Part shown: positions 1-11,285 of the stretch, piece after piece
Layout: each line of letters opens with the position of its first letter
Position numbering within the stretch: position 1 is the stretch's first letter
Origin: Thermocrinis minervae
GTDB lineage: Bacteria > Aquificota > Aquificia > Aquificales > Aquificaceae
Direction: 5' to 3'
Assembly (NCBI RefSeq): GCF_900142435.1
Contig: NZ_LT670846.1
Coordinates: forward strand, 434,001 to 498,000
DNA length: 64,000 nt
Program-made: the position numbers and the translations under genes
Notes under the pieces: model-generated
What the model was told of the DNA's origin: nothing
The model's database searches: none
What the model saw: the letters and a program-made list of their open reading frames with translations, nothing else

Positions 1-1
1 C

Positions 2-304
2 CTCCTCAAAGAACAGATAAGGGAGTATAAGGAGCTTTACGATTACAAGGACATCCTTAGCTACGCCGTACGAAAAGGATACGTGCACAGTCTAGGGAAC
101 TATCTGTACATAAGCGACGGATTGCTCAGGGACTATGTAAAAAGGTTAAAAGAATTAGGAGAGACCTTTAGTGTGCAGGATGCAAAAAGCGTTTTAGGGC
201 TGAGTAGAAAGTATCTTATACCCCTCCTTGAGTACCTGGATCGTACAGGAATAATAAGAAGGGAAGGAGATGTAAGGAGGTTCGTAAAAGGCTTTATGCT
301 ATAA
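2..304 (+). CDS. selB: Selenocysteine-specific elongation factor SelB, C-terminal fragment (partial)
   Basis: The frame is open to the left window edge; about 100 C-terminal residues are present, ending in a TAA at 302-304. The visible part has the winged-helix character of the SelB C-terminus: a segment SRKYLIPLLEYLDRTG followed by RREGDVRRF, which resembles the last winged helix that binds the SECIS RNA hairpin. The GTPase domain lies outside the window. If the call is right, the organism should make selenoproteins such as a formate dehydrogenase. The gene is followed after 8 bp by atpG, with which it is not functionally related. Alternative: another multi-winged-helix protein, but the terminal motif fits SelB well. 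Confidence 0.8.
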   Translation, partial: LLKEQIREYKELYDYKDILSYAVRKGYVHSLGNYLYISDGLLRDYVKRLKELGETFSVQDAKSVLGLSRKYLIPLLEYLDRTGIIRREGDVRRFVKGFML

Positions 305-305
305 T
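300..305 (+). promoter_or_regulatory. Candidate -10 box of atpG (leaderless type)
   Basis: A perfect TATAAT overlaps the selB stop codon and ends 7 nt before the atpG ATG. There is no Shine-Dalgarno directly before this ATG, so transcription would start at or next to the start codon. No good -35 box was seen 17 bp upstream. Confidence 0.5.
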
Positions 306-312
306 TGTCTAC

Positions 313-3373
<3,061 letters not shown>

Positions 3374-4333
3374 GTGAGGTCTTTGATCTACTGGTTCATG
3401 ATCACACTCCTTCTTGTCTTTGGGAGCATGTTCTACATAATCAAGAAGTACTTTACCAAGGATGCTATAGACTTACTTCTGCATGCCAACAGAAAGTACC
3501 TTATACTCTCCCTCCTGGCCCTTGCCATGTATCATACCTTTGACAACCTCAGGCTTTTCGTACTTTCAAGGGCTGTAGGACTTAAGTACAACTTTGGCTA
3601 TGGGTACGTTATATCTCTGATAAACACCTTTGGAGCTACCATAACTCCCGCCCATGTAGGTGGTGAGTTCATAAGCTTCTACACGCTAATGAGAAAAGGG
3701 GGAAAGCTACACAAAGTGATGAGTGTGGTCACCATGAAAACACTCTCGGGTCTATCCTTCTTTTTGCTGGCTCTACCCTTTGCAGGGTATTCACTCGCAC
3801 AGAACCCAAAGAAGGCCGTAGAGCTTCTTTCCTTACTGGCCTTAGCCTTTTTTCTGACAGGGGTCGCATACCTTATACTCAGATACTTTCTGAAGAAAAA
3901 AAGTGAAAGCTCAAGTCTCAAGAGCAAGCTAAAGTATACTCTCAAAAGGTACGCCGTTTTTATGCGTATATACCTAAGGGATAGGAAAATAAGCCTCTTT
4001 CTTTCTGTGGTCAGCAGTGTGCTTTTGTACATCTCCTTCCTCTCAATAGGTTCCTTCCTCGTGCTTGCCTTCAACGAGGACGTATCCTTTTGGGAAGTGC
4101 TTTACACCCAGCTTGGGCTTGTTTACGCCATCTTTATGAGTCCCACTCCTGGTGGTAGTGGAGTGGGTGAGGTGGGAGCTCTTAGCGTGTTTGCATCCTT
4201 CGTGGATCCGGAGGTTCTCGGTCTTTTTGCCATACTGTGGAGATTCATAAGCCAGTACCTAAGTGCCACGTTGGGTGGACTGTTTCTCGTGCTCTTAGCC
4301 TGGAAGGATCTGATCCTGAAAAGATCTACATGA
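3374..4333 (+). CDS. UPF0104/YbhN-type flippase-like integral membrane protein
   Basis: 319 residues with about eight hydrophobic segments. It belongs to the lysylphosphatidylglycerol-synthase transmembrane-region family (also called UPF0104). Characteristic signatures are GGEFISFYTLMRKGG (about 97-111) and SPTPGGSGVGEVGA (about 256-269). It lacks the C-terminal aminoacyl transferase domain of MprF, so it is likely a lipid or lipid-linked sugar handling membrane protein rather than an aminoacyl-PG synthase. The GTG start follows the rph stop with no gap, and the end overlaps lpxK by 4 bp (ATGA), tying it to envelope lipid synthesis. The exact substrate is unknown. Confidence 0.8.
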   Translation: MRSLIYWFMITLLLVFGSMFYIIKKYFTKDAIDLLLHANRKYLILSLLALAMYHTFDNLRLFVLSRAVGLKYNFGYGYVISLINTFGATITPAHVGGEFISFYTLMRKGGKLHKVMSVVTMKTLSGLSFFLLALPFAGYSLAQNPKKAVELLSLLALAFFLTGVAYLILRYFLKKKSESSSLKSKLKYTLKRYAVFMRIYLRDRKISLFLSVVSSVLLYISFLSIGSFLVLAFNEDVSFWEVLYTQLGLVYAIFMSPTPGGSGVGEVGALSVFASFVDPEVLGLFAILWRFISQYLSATLGGLFLVLLAWKDLILKRST

Positions 4334-5280
4334 ACCCTTACGCTCTGGCAGTCCGCATAAGGAACTTTCTGTATGATAGGTCTCTGCTCAAGAAGTGTCA
4401 TGTTCCTACCTTTGTCATATCAGTGGGCAACCTCTCTGTAGGTGGTTCCGGTAAAACTTCCTTGGTTAGGTACTTAGCTAAGGAACTTTCTAAGGAGCTG
4501 AAAGTTTGCATACTCTTAAGGGGATACAAGAGAAAGACAAGGGGAACCCTTTTAGTATCTCACGGAGATGGGCCTTTATGTAAAAGCTGGCAGGAGTGTG
4601 GAGACGAGGCCTTTATGCTGGCCACAATACTCAAAGGAGTTTCTGTAGTGGTAGACGAGGATAGATGCAGAGGAGCTAAGTATGCCATAGATGAACTAAA
4701 GCCGCAGGTGATAATCTTGGATGATGGATTCCAACACAGGAGGATAGAGAGGGACCTGGACATACTGCTCATAAAGAGGAGTGACCTTAAAGATAGGCTT
4801 TTGCCCTTTGGAAGGCTCAGAGAACCCCTTGATTCCATAAGAAGAGCCTCTGCCATAGTCCTATCTTACCAAGATCTCTATCCGTTGGAGTTAAATACAG
4901 ACAAACCAACCTTTAGGATGTTCAGGAAGGATTGGAAGGTTTTGGATGCGAGGCTTGAACCTGTGGAGGACTACAGGGACCTTGAGTTTACCGCTTTCTG
5001 CGGTCTTGGAGACAACAGTCAGTTCTTTGAAACCCTTGACAGGCTTGGTATAAAGGTTGTGGAAAGGCTGTCCTTTCCAGACCATTACGACTACTCTGGT
5101 TTTAAAAAGGATCCTAACAAGCTTTACATAACCACGCTAAAGGATTTTGTAAAGTTTGATGATAGGGATGGGCTTTACGTGCTAGACTTTAGCCTGGAGG
5201 TGCCAGGTTTTTTAGAATACGTAAAAACATGCTATAATATATCCGTCAATTCCTTCAAGGAGGTAGAAAATGGATCTTGA
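4330..5280 (+). CDS. lpxK: Tetraacyldisaccharide 4'-kinase
   Basis: 316 residues. Phosphorylates the 4' position of the lipid A disaccharide precursor at the inner membrane, using ATP. The Walker A motif [12 protein letters not shown] lies at about residues 33-44, preceded by the family's membrane-associated N-terminus, and [12 protein letters not shown] is the conserved LpxK segment. The ATG at 4330 overlaps the upstream stop as ATGA. An in-frame start at 4237 is open but would overlap the upstream gene by 97 bp and adds residues unlike the family. The 3' end overlaps acpP by 11 bp. It shows that the cell makes lipid A. Confidence 0.93.
   Translation: MNPYALAVRIRNFLYDRSLLKKCHVPTFVISVGNLSVGGSGKTSLVRYLAKELSKELKVCILLRGYKRKTRGTLLVSHGDGPLCKSWQECGDEAFMLATILKGVSVVVDEDRCRGAKYAIDELKPQVIILDDGFQHRRIERDLDILLIKRSDLKDRLLPFGRLREPLDSIRRASAIVLSYQDLYPLELNTDKPTFRMFRKDWKVLDARLEPVEDYRDLEFTAFCGLGDNSQFFETLDRLGIKVVERLSFPDHYDYSGFKKDPNKLYITTLKDFVKFDDRDGLYVLDFSLEVPGFLEYVKTCYNISVNSFKEVENGS
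5211..5238 (+). promoter_or_regulatory. Candidate internal promoter for acpP
   Basis: TTTAGA at 5211-5216 and a perfect TATAAT at 5233-5238 are separated by 16 bp inside the 3' end of lpxK. It would give acpP about 25 nt of leader carrying its strong Shine-Dalgarno, allowing much higher expression of acyl carrier protein than of lpxK. Confidence 0.5.
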
Positions 5281-5506
5281 ACAGAAAGTAAAGAGTATAA
5301 TAGCAGACCAACTCGGGGTAGAGGTGGAAAAACTGGTTCCAGAGGCCAAGTTCGTAGAAGACCTGGGAGCCGACTCCTTGGACGTGGTTGAACTCATAAT
5401 GGCCTTTGAGGAAGAGTTTGGTATAGAGATTCCAGATGAGGATGCCGAGAAGATAAGGACGGTAGGGGACGTTATAGAGTACCTAAAGCAGAAGGTTCAA
5501 GGCTGA
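5270..5506 (+). CDS. acpP: Acyl carrier protein
   Basis: A 78-residue acidic protein. The phosphopantetheine attachment site is Ser36 in GADSLD. It carries acyl intermediates for fatty acid and lipid A synthesis. A strong Shine-Dalgarno (AAGGAGG) lies just upstream of the ATG, inside the lpxK 3' end. Followed directly by fabF, the usual acpP-fabF-rnc order of many bacteria. Confidence 0.98.
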   Translation: MDLEQKVKSIIADQLGVEVEKLVPEAKFVEDLGADSLDVVELIMAFEEEFGIEIPDEDAEKIRTVGDVIEYLKQKVQG

Positions 5507-5509
5507 TTG

Positions 5510-6748
5510 ATGAGAAGGGTTGTAGTCACGGGGCTTGGTGTAGTAAGCCCCATAGGTACAGGTGTTGATAAGTTTTGGAACAACCTCATAAACGGAGTGA
5601 GCGGTGTTGACAGGATAAGGCGCTTTGATCCAGAGGAGATAGGTCTCACCGTTCACATAGCTGCAGAGGTGAAGGATTTTAACCCTGAGGATTACTTTGA
5701 CAAGAAGGAAGCTCAGAAGGTATCCGATTTTATAAAGTTTGCCGTTGCAGCCTCCGAAGAAGCCATAAAGGATGCAGGCCTGCTGGATAGTTCCATAAAC
5801 CCTTACCGCGTAGGCGTCATAATAGGTACAGGCATAGGTGGACTAAGGGACATAGAAGAGCAGCAGAAGATCTTGTTGGAAAAAGGTCCTAGGAGAGTAT
5901 CTCCTTTCTTCATACCCTACGGTATATCCAACATGGCCGCGGGTTTAGTAGCCATAAGGTACGGCTTTAAGGGACCTAATTACTGCGTAGTTTCAGCCTG
6001 TGCAACGGGTAACCACTCCATAGGTGATGCCTTTAGGTTAATACAGAAGGGTGACATAGACGTGGCCATAGTAGGTGGTTGTGAAAGCGCCATAACGCCT
6101 CTTGGAGTTGCAGGTTTTGCATCCATGAGAGCCCTTTCTACTAGGAATCACGAACCTCAGAAGGCTTCGAGACCTTTTGATAGAGACAGAGACGGTTTTG
6201 TGATGGGAGAGGGTGCGGGTATCTTGGTACTTGAAGAGTACGAACACGCCAAAGCAAGGGGTGCAAAGATATACGCAGAACTTGTAGGCTATGGAGCTAC
6301 TGACGACGCCTACCATATAACAGCGCCTTGTGCGGATGGAGAAGGTGCCTATATGTGTATGAAATTAGCTTTGGAGGACGCAGGTATACCCCCACACGAG
6401 GTAGACTACATAAACGCCCACGGTACTTCAACACCTCTTAACGACAAGTCAGAAACTCTTGCCATAAAAAGGCTCTTTGGAGATCATGCCTACAAGCTTA
6501 AAATAAGCTCCAACAAGTCCATGATAGGCCACCTTTTGGGTGCTGCGGGTGCTGTGGAAGCCGTAGCAACGGTAAAAACCATACAGACGGGTATAATCCC
6601 ACCCACTATAAACCTGGAGAATCCAGATCCAGAGTGTGATCTAGACTACACTCCCAACGTAGCTCAGAAAAAGGAAGTTGTAGTGGCTATATCCAATTCC
6701 TTTGGCTTTGGTGGAACCAATGCATGCCTCGTCTTTAGAAAAATATGA
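5510..6748 (+). CDS. fabF: 3-oxoacyl-ACP synthase II
   Basis: 412 residues; elongating condensing enzyme of type II fatty acid synthesis. The Cys-His-His triad is visible: Cys164 in SACATG, His in NAHGTSTP (about 303) and His in [13 protein letters not shown] (about 340). The ATG at 5510 was preferred over the TTG at 5507 that abuts the acpP stop. The 3' end overlaps rnc by 29 bp. Confidence 0.97.
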   Translation: MRRVVVTGLGVVSPIGTGVDKFWNNLINGVSGVDRIRRFDPEEIGLTVHIAAEVKDFNPEDYFDKKEAQKVSDFIKFAVAASEEAIKDAGLLDSSINPYRVGVIIGTGIGGLRDIEEQQKILLEKGPRRVSPFFIPYGISNMAAGLVAIRYGFKGPNYCVVSACATGNHSIGDAFRLIQKGDIDVAIVGGCESAITPLGVAGFASMRALSTRNHEPQKASRPFDRDRDGFVMGEGAGILVLEEYEHAKARGAKIYAELVGYGATDDAYHITAPCADGEGAYMCMKLALEDAGIPPHEVDYINAHGTSTPLNDKSETLAIKRLFGDHAYKLKISSNKSMIGHLLGAAGAVEAVATVKTIQTGIIPPTINLENPDPECDLDYTPNVAQKKEVVVAISNSFGFGGTNACLVFRKI

Positions 6749-7412
6749 ATACATAGAGAAGGTTCTAGGTTACACCTTCAAGGATAAATCCATCCTGCAG
6801 AAAGCTCTTACACATAAGTCTTACTCCGAAGAAGGTATGGAAAACTACGAAACTCTGGAGTTCCTGGGAGATAGCCTGGTCAATCTTTTCGTTGTTGATG
6901 TACTCTTTTCAGAGTTTCCTAAGGCTAGGGAAGGAGAACTCGCGCAGATGAAGGCCTACTTTATAAGCGAGGACTTTTTAGGAGAGCTTGCTCACGAGCT
7001 TAGGCTGGATGAGTACGTTCTGGTGGGGGGAAAGAAGAAAGAGAAGAGTCTCTCCATAATAGCGGATACCTTTGAAGCCCTTTGGGCTGCTGTTTACTTA
7101 GACAGTGGTAAGGACTTGAACTTTGTACGCCAGATCTTTGAAAGACTGTACAAGGATAGGATAGTAAGGCTGGCTAAGGAGAACAAACACAGAAGGGATT
7201 ACAAGACGATGCTACAGGAATACACCCAGAAGAAATGGAAGGAGAGGCCAACTTACAGACTCGTATCCGTAAGCGGAAACGACAACGAGAAGGTTTTTCA
7301 CGTGGAGTGTACCTTTAGAGATTACAGAGCTATAGGCGTGGGTAGGAATAAAAAGGAAGCTGAGCAAGACTCGGCAAGAAAGCTTCTAGAGATGCTTCAG
7401 ATGAACATGTAA
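6720..7412 (+). CDS. rnc: Ribonuclease III
   Basis: 230 residues. Double-strand-specific endoribonuclease for rRNA processing and mRNA turnover. The signature [10 protein letters not shown] (about 44-53, with catalytic Glu47 and Asp51) and the second acidic site in [15 protein letters not shown] are present, followed by a C-terminal dsRNA-binding domain ([18 protein letters not shown] onward). Very close in layout to the A. aeolicus enzyme used for structures. The ATG at 6720 is chosen because it gives a family-length N-terminus; it lies within fabF. Convergent with the next gene (16 bp overlap). Confidence 0.96.
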   Translation: MHASSLEKYEYIEKVLGYTFKDKSILQKALTHKSYSEEGMENYETLEFLGDSLVNLFVVDVLFSEFPKAREGELAQMKAYFISEDFLGELAHELRLDEYVLVGGKKKEKSLSIIADTFEALWAAVYLDSGKDLNFVRQIFERLYKDRIVRLAKENKHRRDYKTMLQEYTQKKWKERPTYRLVSVSGNDNEKVFHVECTFRDYRAIGVGRNKKEAEQDSARKLLEMLQMNM

Positions 7413-7906
7413 CTTTCGTGCTTTACACCCTTACAGAAGTTTTTGGCATGCTCTACCATATGTCTGTAAACTTTAAAGGGTGTTATAAGGGATCTTAGCC
7501 TTTCGTCTTCTTCACCCAAGTTTATGATCATATCAAGTGTGGATAGTATGTCCTCTATTCTTCCGTTGGATGTACCTATTATATCAAGCCTGTGGAGTTC
7601 CCTCTCTAGTTCTTCGGGCAGGTTTGCAAGTATGGTGAGGTCAAAGTTAAAAAGCTCGTACATGTCGTACATGTACTCAAGGTTCTCATAGAGCCTTTTC
7701 AGAAGCTCCCCTTCTACTATGGATATTATCCGTAAGTACTTATCCCTTGCATCATCTTCCAGGAGGCTGTCTGCGAGGAACTTACCCTCCTCTATGTCTG
7801 CCTTTATCTCTGCTATCAGACCTTCCATGAGGTCTATACATAGCTTCGCCATCCTGTCGTGTAGAAGAACCATACCCAAAAGTTTTGTTTTGTCCCCTTT
7901 GTTCAT
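7397..7906 (-). CDS. Conserved hypothetical helical protein
   Basis: 169 residues, no family recognised. The sequence is rich in Leu, Glu, Asp and Arg, looks mostly alpha-helical and has no signal peptide or membrane segment. It has a GGAGG Shine-Dalgarno 6 nt before the ATG at 7906, which supports this start even though it lies 124 bp inside the upstream Toprim gene. It is the last gene of the gph-Toprim operon. Possible role: a partner of the Toprim protein, by context only. Confidence 0.6.
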   Translation of the reverse strand: MNKGDKTKLLGMVLLHDRMAKLCIDLMEGLIAEIKADIEEGKFLADSLLEDDARDKYLRIISIVEGELLKRLYENLEYMYDMYELFNFDLTILANLPEELERELHRLDIIGTSNGRIEDILSTLDMIINLGEEDERLRSLITPFKVYRHMVEHAKNFCKGVKHESYMFI

Positions 7907-8225
7907 ACAGGTCCTCCACGTATGTTAATCCTAACTCTCCAAGTCTTTCCCTGAATTCTTCTATTAAAATATATCCCTGGGAAGACAGAATGCTCCTTAT
8001 TTTGCGGGTAAGCTCCTCCCCTTCTCTATCCAAATCCAGTAGGAGTATTACTTCCCTGAAGGGTTCTAGAAGGTCAGGAAGGTCCGTAAGCCTTTTACCA
8101 GACAGTGTGTAGATATTCTTTACCCCGTAGTAGGAAAGAGCTTCTTTGTCCCTTTTGCCCTCTACCAAAACTGCCCTACTCTTTGAGGCTTCCCTCAAAC
8201 TCTTGATGTACTCCTCGAATTCCAT
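7782..8225 (-). CDS. Small Toprim-domain protein (RNase M5-like)
   Basis: 147 residues. The Toprim fold signatures are VEGKRDKEAL (catalytic Glu) and the DLDREGEEL acidic motif (DxD). Such stand-alone Toprim proteins include the 5S rRNA maturase RnmV (RNase M5) and small archaeal nucleases. The ATG at 8225 begins MEFEEY; upstream in-frame codons would lie within gph. The last ~40 residues are Arg/Gly/Asp-rich and are encoded in the same DNA as the N-terminus of the next gene (different frame), so the original stop may have been lost. Function beyond the fold is inference. Confidence 0.7.
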   Translation of the reverse strand: MEFEEYIKSLREASKSRAVLVEGKRDKEALSYYGVKNIYTLSGKRLTDLPDLLEPFREVILLLDLDREGEELTRKIRSILSSQGYILIEEFRERLGELGLTYVEDLYEQRGQNKTFGYGSSTRQDGEAMYRPHGRSDSRDKGRHRGG

Positions 8226-8842
8226 AGCTCTATGATTTCTGTAGGAGTGTTTAATATAAAATCTGGCTCTTCTTGCATATCCTTTGTGTATCCCCAAAGG
8301 GCTAGAGCTGTATACACGCTTGCCCTCTTCCCTGAAAGTATATCGGCCTCTGTATCGCCTACTATCAAGGATTCCTTCGGTTTAACTGAAAACTTCTCCA
8401 AGGTTTTGATGATGGGCAGAGCTGAAGGCTTCTTCTCATGGTAGGTATCGCCGCCTACCACCAGGCTAAAGTAGTCAAGGAGCTTTAGAGTGTCCAGGAT
8501 CTTGTAGCTTATCTCTTCCATCTTGTTGGTCACTACAGTCATGATCACACCTTTTGACCTTAAAAACTCTAAAGCTTCTGGTATTCCCTCGTATGGTCTT
8601 GTATAAACAACAGGATGCTGTCTGTAATAGCCTCTGAAGACCTCTAAGGCTTTGTCCACATCTTCAGGTGGAAAGAACTTTTCCAACAGGGCTCTTGCTC
8701 CAGAGCCTATGTACCTTCTGACTGTCTGGCTTTCTACCTGTGGTTTTCCAAAGTCCCTAAGGGTCATGTTAAGGCAGAGGGTTATGTCCTGACACGAGTC
8801 TATGAGGGTTCCGTCAAGATCAAAGATGACGAGTTTAAACAT
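8195..8842 (-). CDS. gph: HAD-superfamily phosphatase, phosphoglycolate phosphatase type
   Basis: 215 residues. Motif I FDLDGTLIDS (8-17), motif II VTNK (about 104-107) and the acidic motif GDTEADILSGKRA. The fold matches subfamily IA with an alpha-helical cap, as in Gph, which removes 2-phosphoglycolate. PpaX-like pyrophosphatase is an alternative. A TATAAT ends 7 nt before the ATG; no Shine-Dalgarno is seen. The 3' end overlaps the Toprim gene by 31 bp. Confidence 0.82.
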   Translation of the reverse strand: MFKLVIFDLDGTLIDSCQDITLCLNMTLRDFGKPQVESQTVRRYIGSGARALLEKFFPPEDVDKALEVFRGYYRQHPVVYTRPYEGIPEALEFLRSKGVIMTVVTNKMEEISYKILDTLKLLDYFSLVVGGDTYHEKKPSALPIIKTLEKFSVKPKESLIVGDTEADILSGKRASVYTALALWGYTKDMQEEPDFILNTPTEIIELWNSRSTSRV

Positions 8843-8860
8843 ATATTTGATTATAGGCTC
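8843..8860. promoter_or_regulatory. 18-bp bidirectional promoter gap, gph (-) / MFS (+)
   Basis: The two start codons are 18 bp apart. On the minus strand TATAAT (8855-8850) ends 7 nt before the gph ATG. On the plus strand GATTAT (8849-8854) ends 6 nt before the MFS ATG. The two -10 boxes overlap, and neither gene has room for a Shine-Dalgarno leader. Confidence 0.5.
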
Positions 8861-10204
8861 ATGGAAAAGATAAAGACGGATTTACCATACAGGCTGGAAT
8901 CTTTAGGCTGGACGCCCTTCCATACAAAGCTCGTGCTCGTGTTGGGTATAACGTGGGTCTTTGATGCTTTTGAAGTGGTGATGGCTGGAGCTGTGGCAAA
9001 GCCCATGGCTAAAACCTTAGGCTTTGTCGATGTGCAGACCTCCTTTTTTATAACCTCCTTTTTAGTGGGTGCTTTGGTAGGTTCTCTCCTCTTTGGCTAC
9101 TTTGCAGATAGATACGGAAGGAAAAAGCTATTCCTCCTTACCCTTTTCTTGTACGCTTTGTCTACCTTCCTTACTGGCTTTGCCTGGGATTTTTACAGCG
9201 CCGTCCTTTTTAGGATCCTTGCGGGTGCTGGGCTTGGGGGAGAGTTTGCCGCCATACAGTCAGTCATAGACGAGTTCATGCCGGCAAAGCATAGGGGAAA
9301 GGTGGACGGTATAATAGCCGCTCTATGGAACTTTGGTGGGTTGTCCGCTTCCTTGACTGCTTACTTGCTCATAGACCTCTTGGGTGAGGGTATTGCCTGG
9401 CGCTTTGGTTTTTGGGTAGCAGCCCTGTTTGCTATCGTTATAGTTTACGCCAGGAGAAACCTACCAGACTCTCCGAGATGGCTCCTTTCCAGGGGAAGGA
9501 CGGAAGAGGCAGAAAGGATCGTGGAAAGCCTGGAAAAGAAGTACTGTAGGACCTCTGAGGATGCCAAAGCCTGCGAGGTTCCTGTCTTTGAAGGTGGTAT
9601 GTTTAAGGCCACGAGAGAGATTTTAACTAAATACCGATGGAGGTTTCTCTTTAGCGCATCTATCAGCTTTACCATCCTTACTACCTACTACAGCTTTATA
9701 AGCCTTATACCTACGGGGTTTGCCAAGAGGTTTGACCTGGACCCTCATAGCATAACTTTGGTCTACACGGCCATAAACGTAGCAGGGCTTGTGGGTGGGC
9801 TCTTTGTAGCCTTGCTGGTGGACTCTGTGGGCAGGAAGAGGCTTGGTCTTTTTATCTCCTTTTTCTCTCTGCTGCTTTCTCTTTTCTTCCTTTCAGGTGC
9901 TGGTTTTGTTTGGGTGCTTTCCCTCTACTCGCTCGTGGCCTTCTCCTTTCCCTCTGTGGCTTACGTGGTGGCCACAGAAATATACCCTTCTTACATAAGG
10001 GCGTACGTCATAGGCCTGTTGTCTGTGGTGGGTAGGGTCGGTGGGGCCTTTGTGCCGCCTGTGGTTACGTACTTGGCCACTAAGGATTACATTTATGGCA
10101 TCCTAGCTTTCAGTGCTCTGTGGTTTGTGGGTTTCTTGGCTTTTCTCCTCTGGAACATGTTCGGGAAGGAGACCAAGGGCAAGCCCTTGGAAGAGATAGC
10201 ATAA
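8861..10204 (+). CDS. MFS transporter, metabolite:H+ symporter type
   Basis: 447 residues with about 12 membrane segments. The MFS loop signatures are FGYFADRYGRKK (between TM2 and TM3) and its C-terminal counterpart VDSVGRKR; PDSPRWLLSRGR at the end of the N-terminal half is typical of the sugar/aromatic-acid symporter branch. WVFDAFEVVMAG resembles the D-x-(F/Y)E membrane motif of the metabolite:H+ symporter (MHS/NiaP-like) group. The substrate cannot be read from sequence. Confidence 0.85.
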   Translation: MEKIKTDLPYRLESLGWTPFHTKLVLVLGITWVFDAFEVVMAGAVAKPMAKTLGFVDVQTSFFITSFLVGALVGSLLFGYFADRYGRKKLFLLTLFLYALSTFLTGFAWDFYSAVLFRILAGAGLGGEFAAIQSVIDEFMPAKHRGKVDGIIAALWNFGGLSASLTAYLLIDLLGEGIAWRFGFWVAALFAIVIVYARRNLPDSPRWLLSRGRTEEAERIVESLEKKYCRTSEDAKACEVPVFEGGMFKATREILTKYRWRFLFSASISFTILTTYYSFISLIPTGFAKRFDLDPHSITLVYTAINVAGLVGGLFVALLVDSVGRKRLGLFISFFSLLLSLFFLSGAGFVWVLSLYSLVAFSFPSVAYVVATEIYPSYIRAYVIGLLSVVGRVGGAFVPPVVTYLATKDYIYGILAFSALWFVGFLAFLLWNMFGKETKGKPLEEIA

Positions 10205-10207
10205 AAT
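10202..10207 (+). promoter_or_regulatory. Candidate -10 box of the 10217 gene
   Basis: TAAAAT overlaps the MFS stop codon and ends 9 nt before the next ATG. No Shine-Dalgarno is present, consistent with a leaderless start. Confidence 0.35.
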
Positions 10208-10216
10208 ACCTTAATC

Positions 10217-10864
10217 ATGGTAAAGGTAACCATACTAGAACTGAAGGAGGAGGCTGGCAGTATAGTTGAAAAACTTTCCGAGCTTGGTGTGAGCGTGAAG
10301 GATCTTTTCAGGAGCTTAAACTCCAAAGGAAGCTTTACCTTTTACCTGGATAAGAAAGACTACCAGGATCTCCTTCCGTTGCTCGAGAAAGAATGCGTAT
10401 TCCAAGCTTCCATAGAGGACACTAAAGAGGTAAGCCCTTGGGGTTTCTTCTCCACTGCCATGTTGGATACCTTCCTCGTCTTTCATACATCCCAGTGGCT
10501 AGTAGAGGGCTTAAAAGTGAAGGACTTCCTAAACCTTTACATTTCAAACCCTACCCTGCTCTGGTCTATTGAATCCATCCTTAAGCTTGCCTTTGCTTAT
10601 GCCTTCTACAGGGGTTTTGTGGAAAACCTGCTTACCACTCCCTTTGGATACCTTTTTAAACTCAAGCTAAGACAAGACTCACAGGTTGGCCTTTTCACCA
10701 CAATTTACCTTCTGCCCTTTGCCTCCCTGCTGTTAATCTCCTCTCCCTTCACACTCTATCTTAAACTCCTTGGACTTTTCCTCTTTGGCTTCTTCGTGGC
10801 AAGCCTCTTTCAGAACTTTTTCAAAGAGAGGTATGGCTTGTTACTTACTGCAGGAAACACCTGA
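10217..10864 (+). CDS. Hypothetical membrane protein with ACT-like N-terminus
   Basis: 215 residues, family not recognised. The first ~75 residues ([19 protein letters not shown] and following strands) have the alternation expected of a small ferredoxin-like or ACT-like domain; this is only a resemblance. The C-terminal part has three to four hydrophobic segments, including [17 protein letters not shown] and [19 protein letters not shown]. The 3' end overlaps the convergent pilin gene by 20 bp. Function unknown. Confidence 0.55.
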   Translation: MVKVTILELKEEAGSIVEKLSELGVSVKDLFRSLNSKGSFTFYLDKKDYQDLLPLLEKECVFQASIEDTKEVSPWGFFSTAMLDTFLVFHTSQWLVEGLKVKDFLNLYISNPTLLWSIESILKLAFAYAFYRGFVENLLTTPFGYLFKLKLRQDSQVGLFTTIYLLPFASLLLISSPFTLYLKLLGLFLFGFFVASLFQNFFKERYGLLLTAGNT

Positions 10865-11246
10865 AGGGTCTTGTATCAACGGTACAGACCACCAGCACGT
10901 CCGATCCACCCAGCCTCCCCTCTATCCTACCCTGAGAGAGTACACCTCGAGCTGTGCAGACTGGAATCTGCACGACTGTAAGCTGAAGGTTTCCCGCTTG
11001 GGTGTTCACGTTTCTACAGTTGGGAAACCTTGGATCTGTGAGAGGGTCCGTATAGGCTTCATCAGCTGGCTCTGAAGAGCAATGGGAAACTATGTCCATC
11101 ATACAGCCCCTTAGGATGGGAAGCACGTATGAGGTGGCGTTGGCCCTCCTTGCGTAGTTAAGGTAAGCAGGTATGGCAAGGGATACAAGGATGGCTATGA
11201 TGGATATAACTACCAAAAGCTCTACAAGGGTAAAGCCCTTTTTCAT
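10845..11246 (-). CDS. Type IV pilin (second, downstream copy)
   Basis: 133 residues. Short leader MKKG, then [19 protein letters not shown]: the prepilin peptidase site (G|F) with Glu5, followed by the hydrophobic spine helix. It shares the downstream motif RGCMMDIV..C with its neighbour, so the two are paralogues. The four Cys residues ([21 protein letters not shown]-type contexts) suggest disulfide-stabilised globular heads. The ATG at 11246 gives the canonical leader; a TTG six bases upstream is also open. Secreted and assembled into a pilus or pseudopilus by machinery not in this window. Confidence 0.9.
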   Translation of the reverse strand: MKKGFTLVELLVVISIIAILVSLAIPAYLNYARRANATSYVLPILRGCMMDIVSHCSSEPADEAYTDPLTDPRFPNCRNVNTQAGNLQLTVVQIPVCTARGVLSQGRIEGRLGGSDVLVVCTVDTRPFRCFLQ

Positions 11247-11254
11247 GTTCAAAG

Positions 11255-11274
11255 GCGGGCCCTACAGGGCCCGC
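11255..11274. repeat. Perfect GC hairpin between the tandem pilin genes
   Basis: An 8-bp inverted repeat GCGGGCCC / GGGCCCGC with a 4-nt loop fills the 33-bp gap between the two pilins. No T-tract follows on the minus strand, so it is not a normal terminator. It could protect the 3' end of the upstream pilin mRNA or reduce read-through into the second pilin. Confidence 0.75.
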
Positions 11275-11285
11275 AAGCGTGTGTA

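Noticed and set aside
7397-7906. Reading the 169-residue gene as a FliS-like flagellar chaperone
   Set aside because: Only a general helical character is shared; no family motif could be pointed to and there are no flagellar genes nearby.
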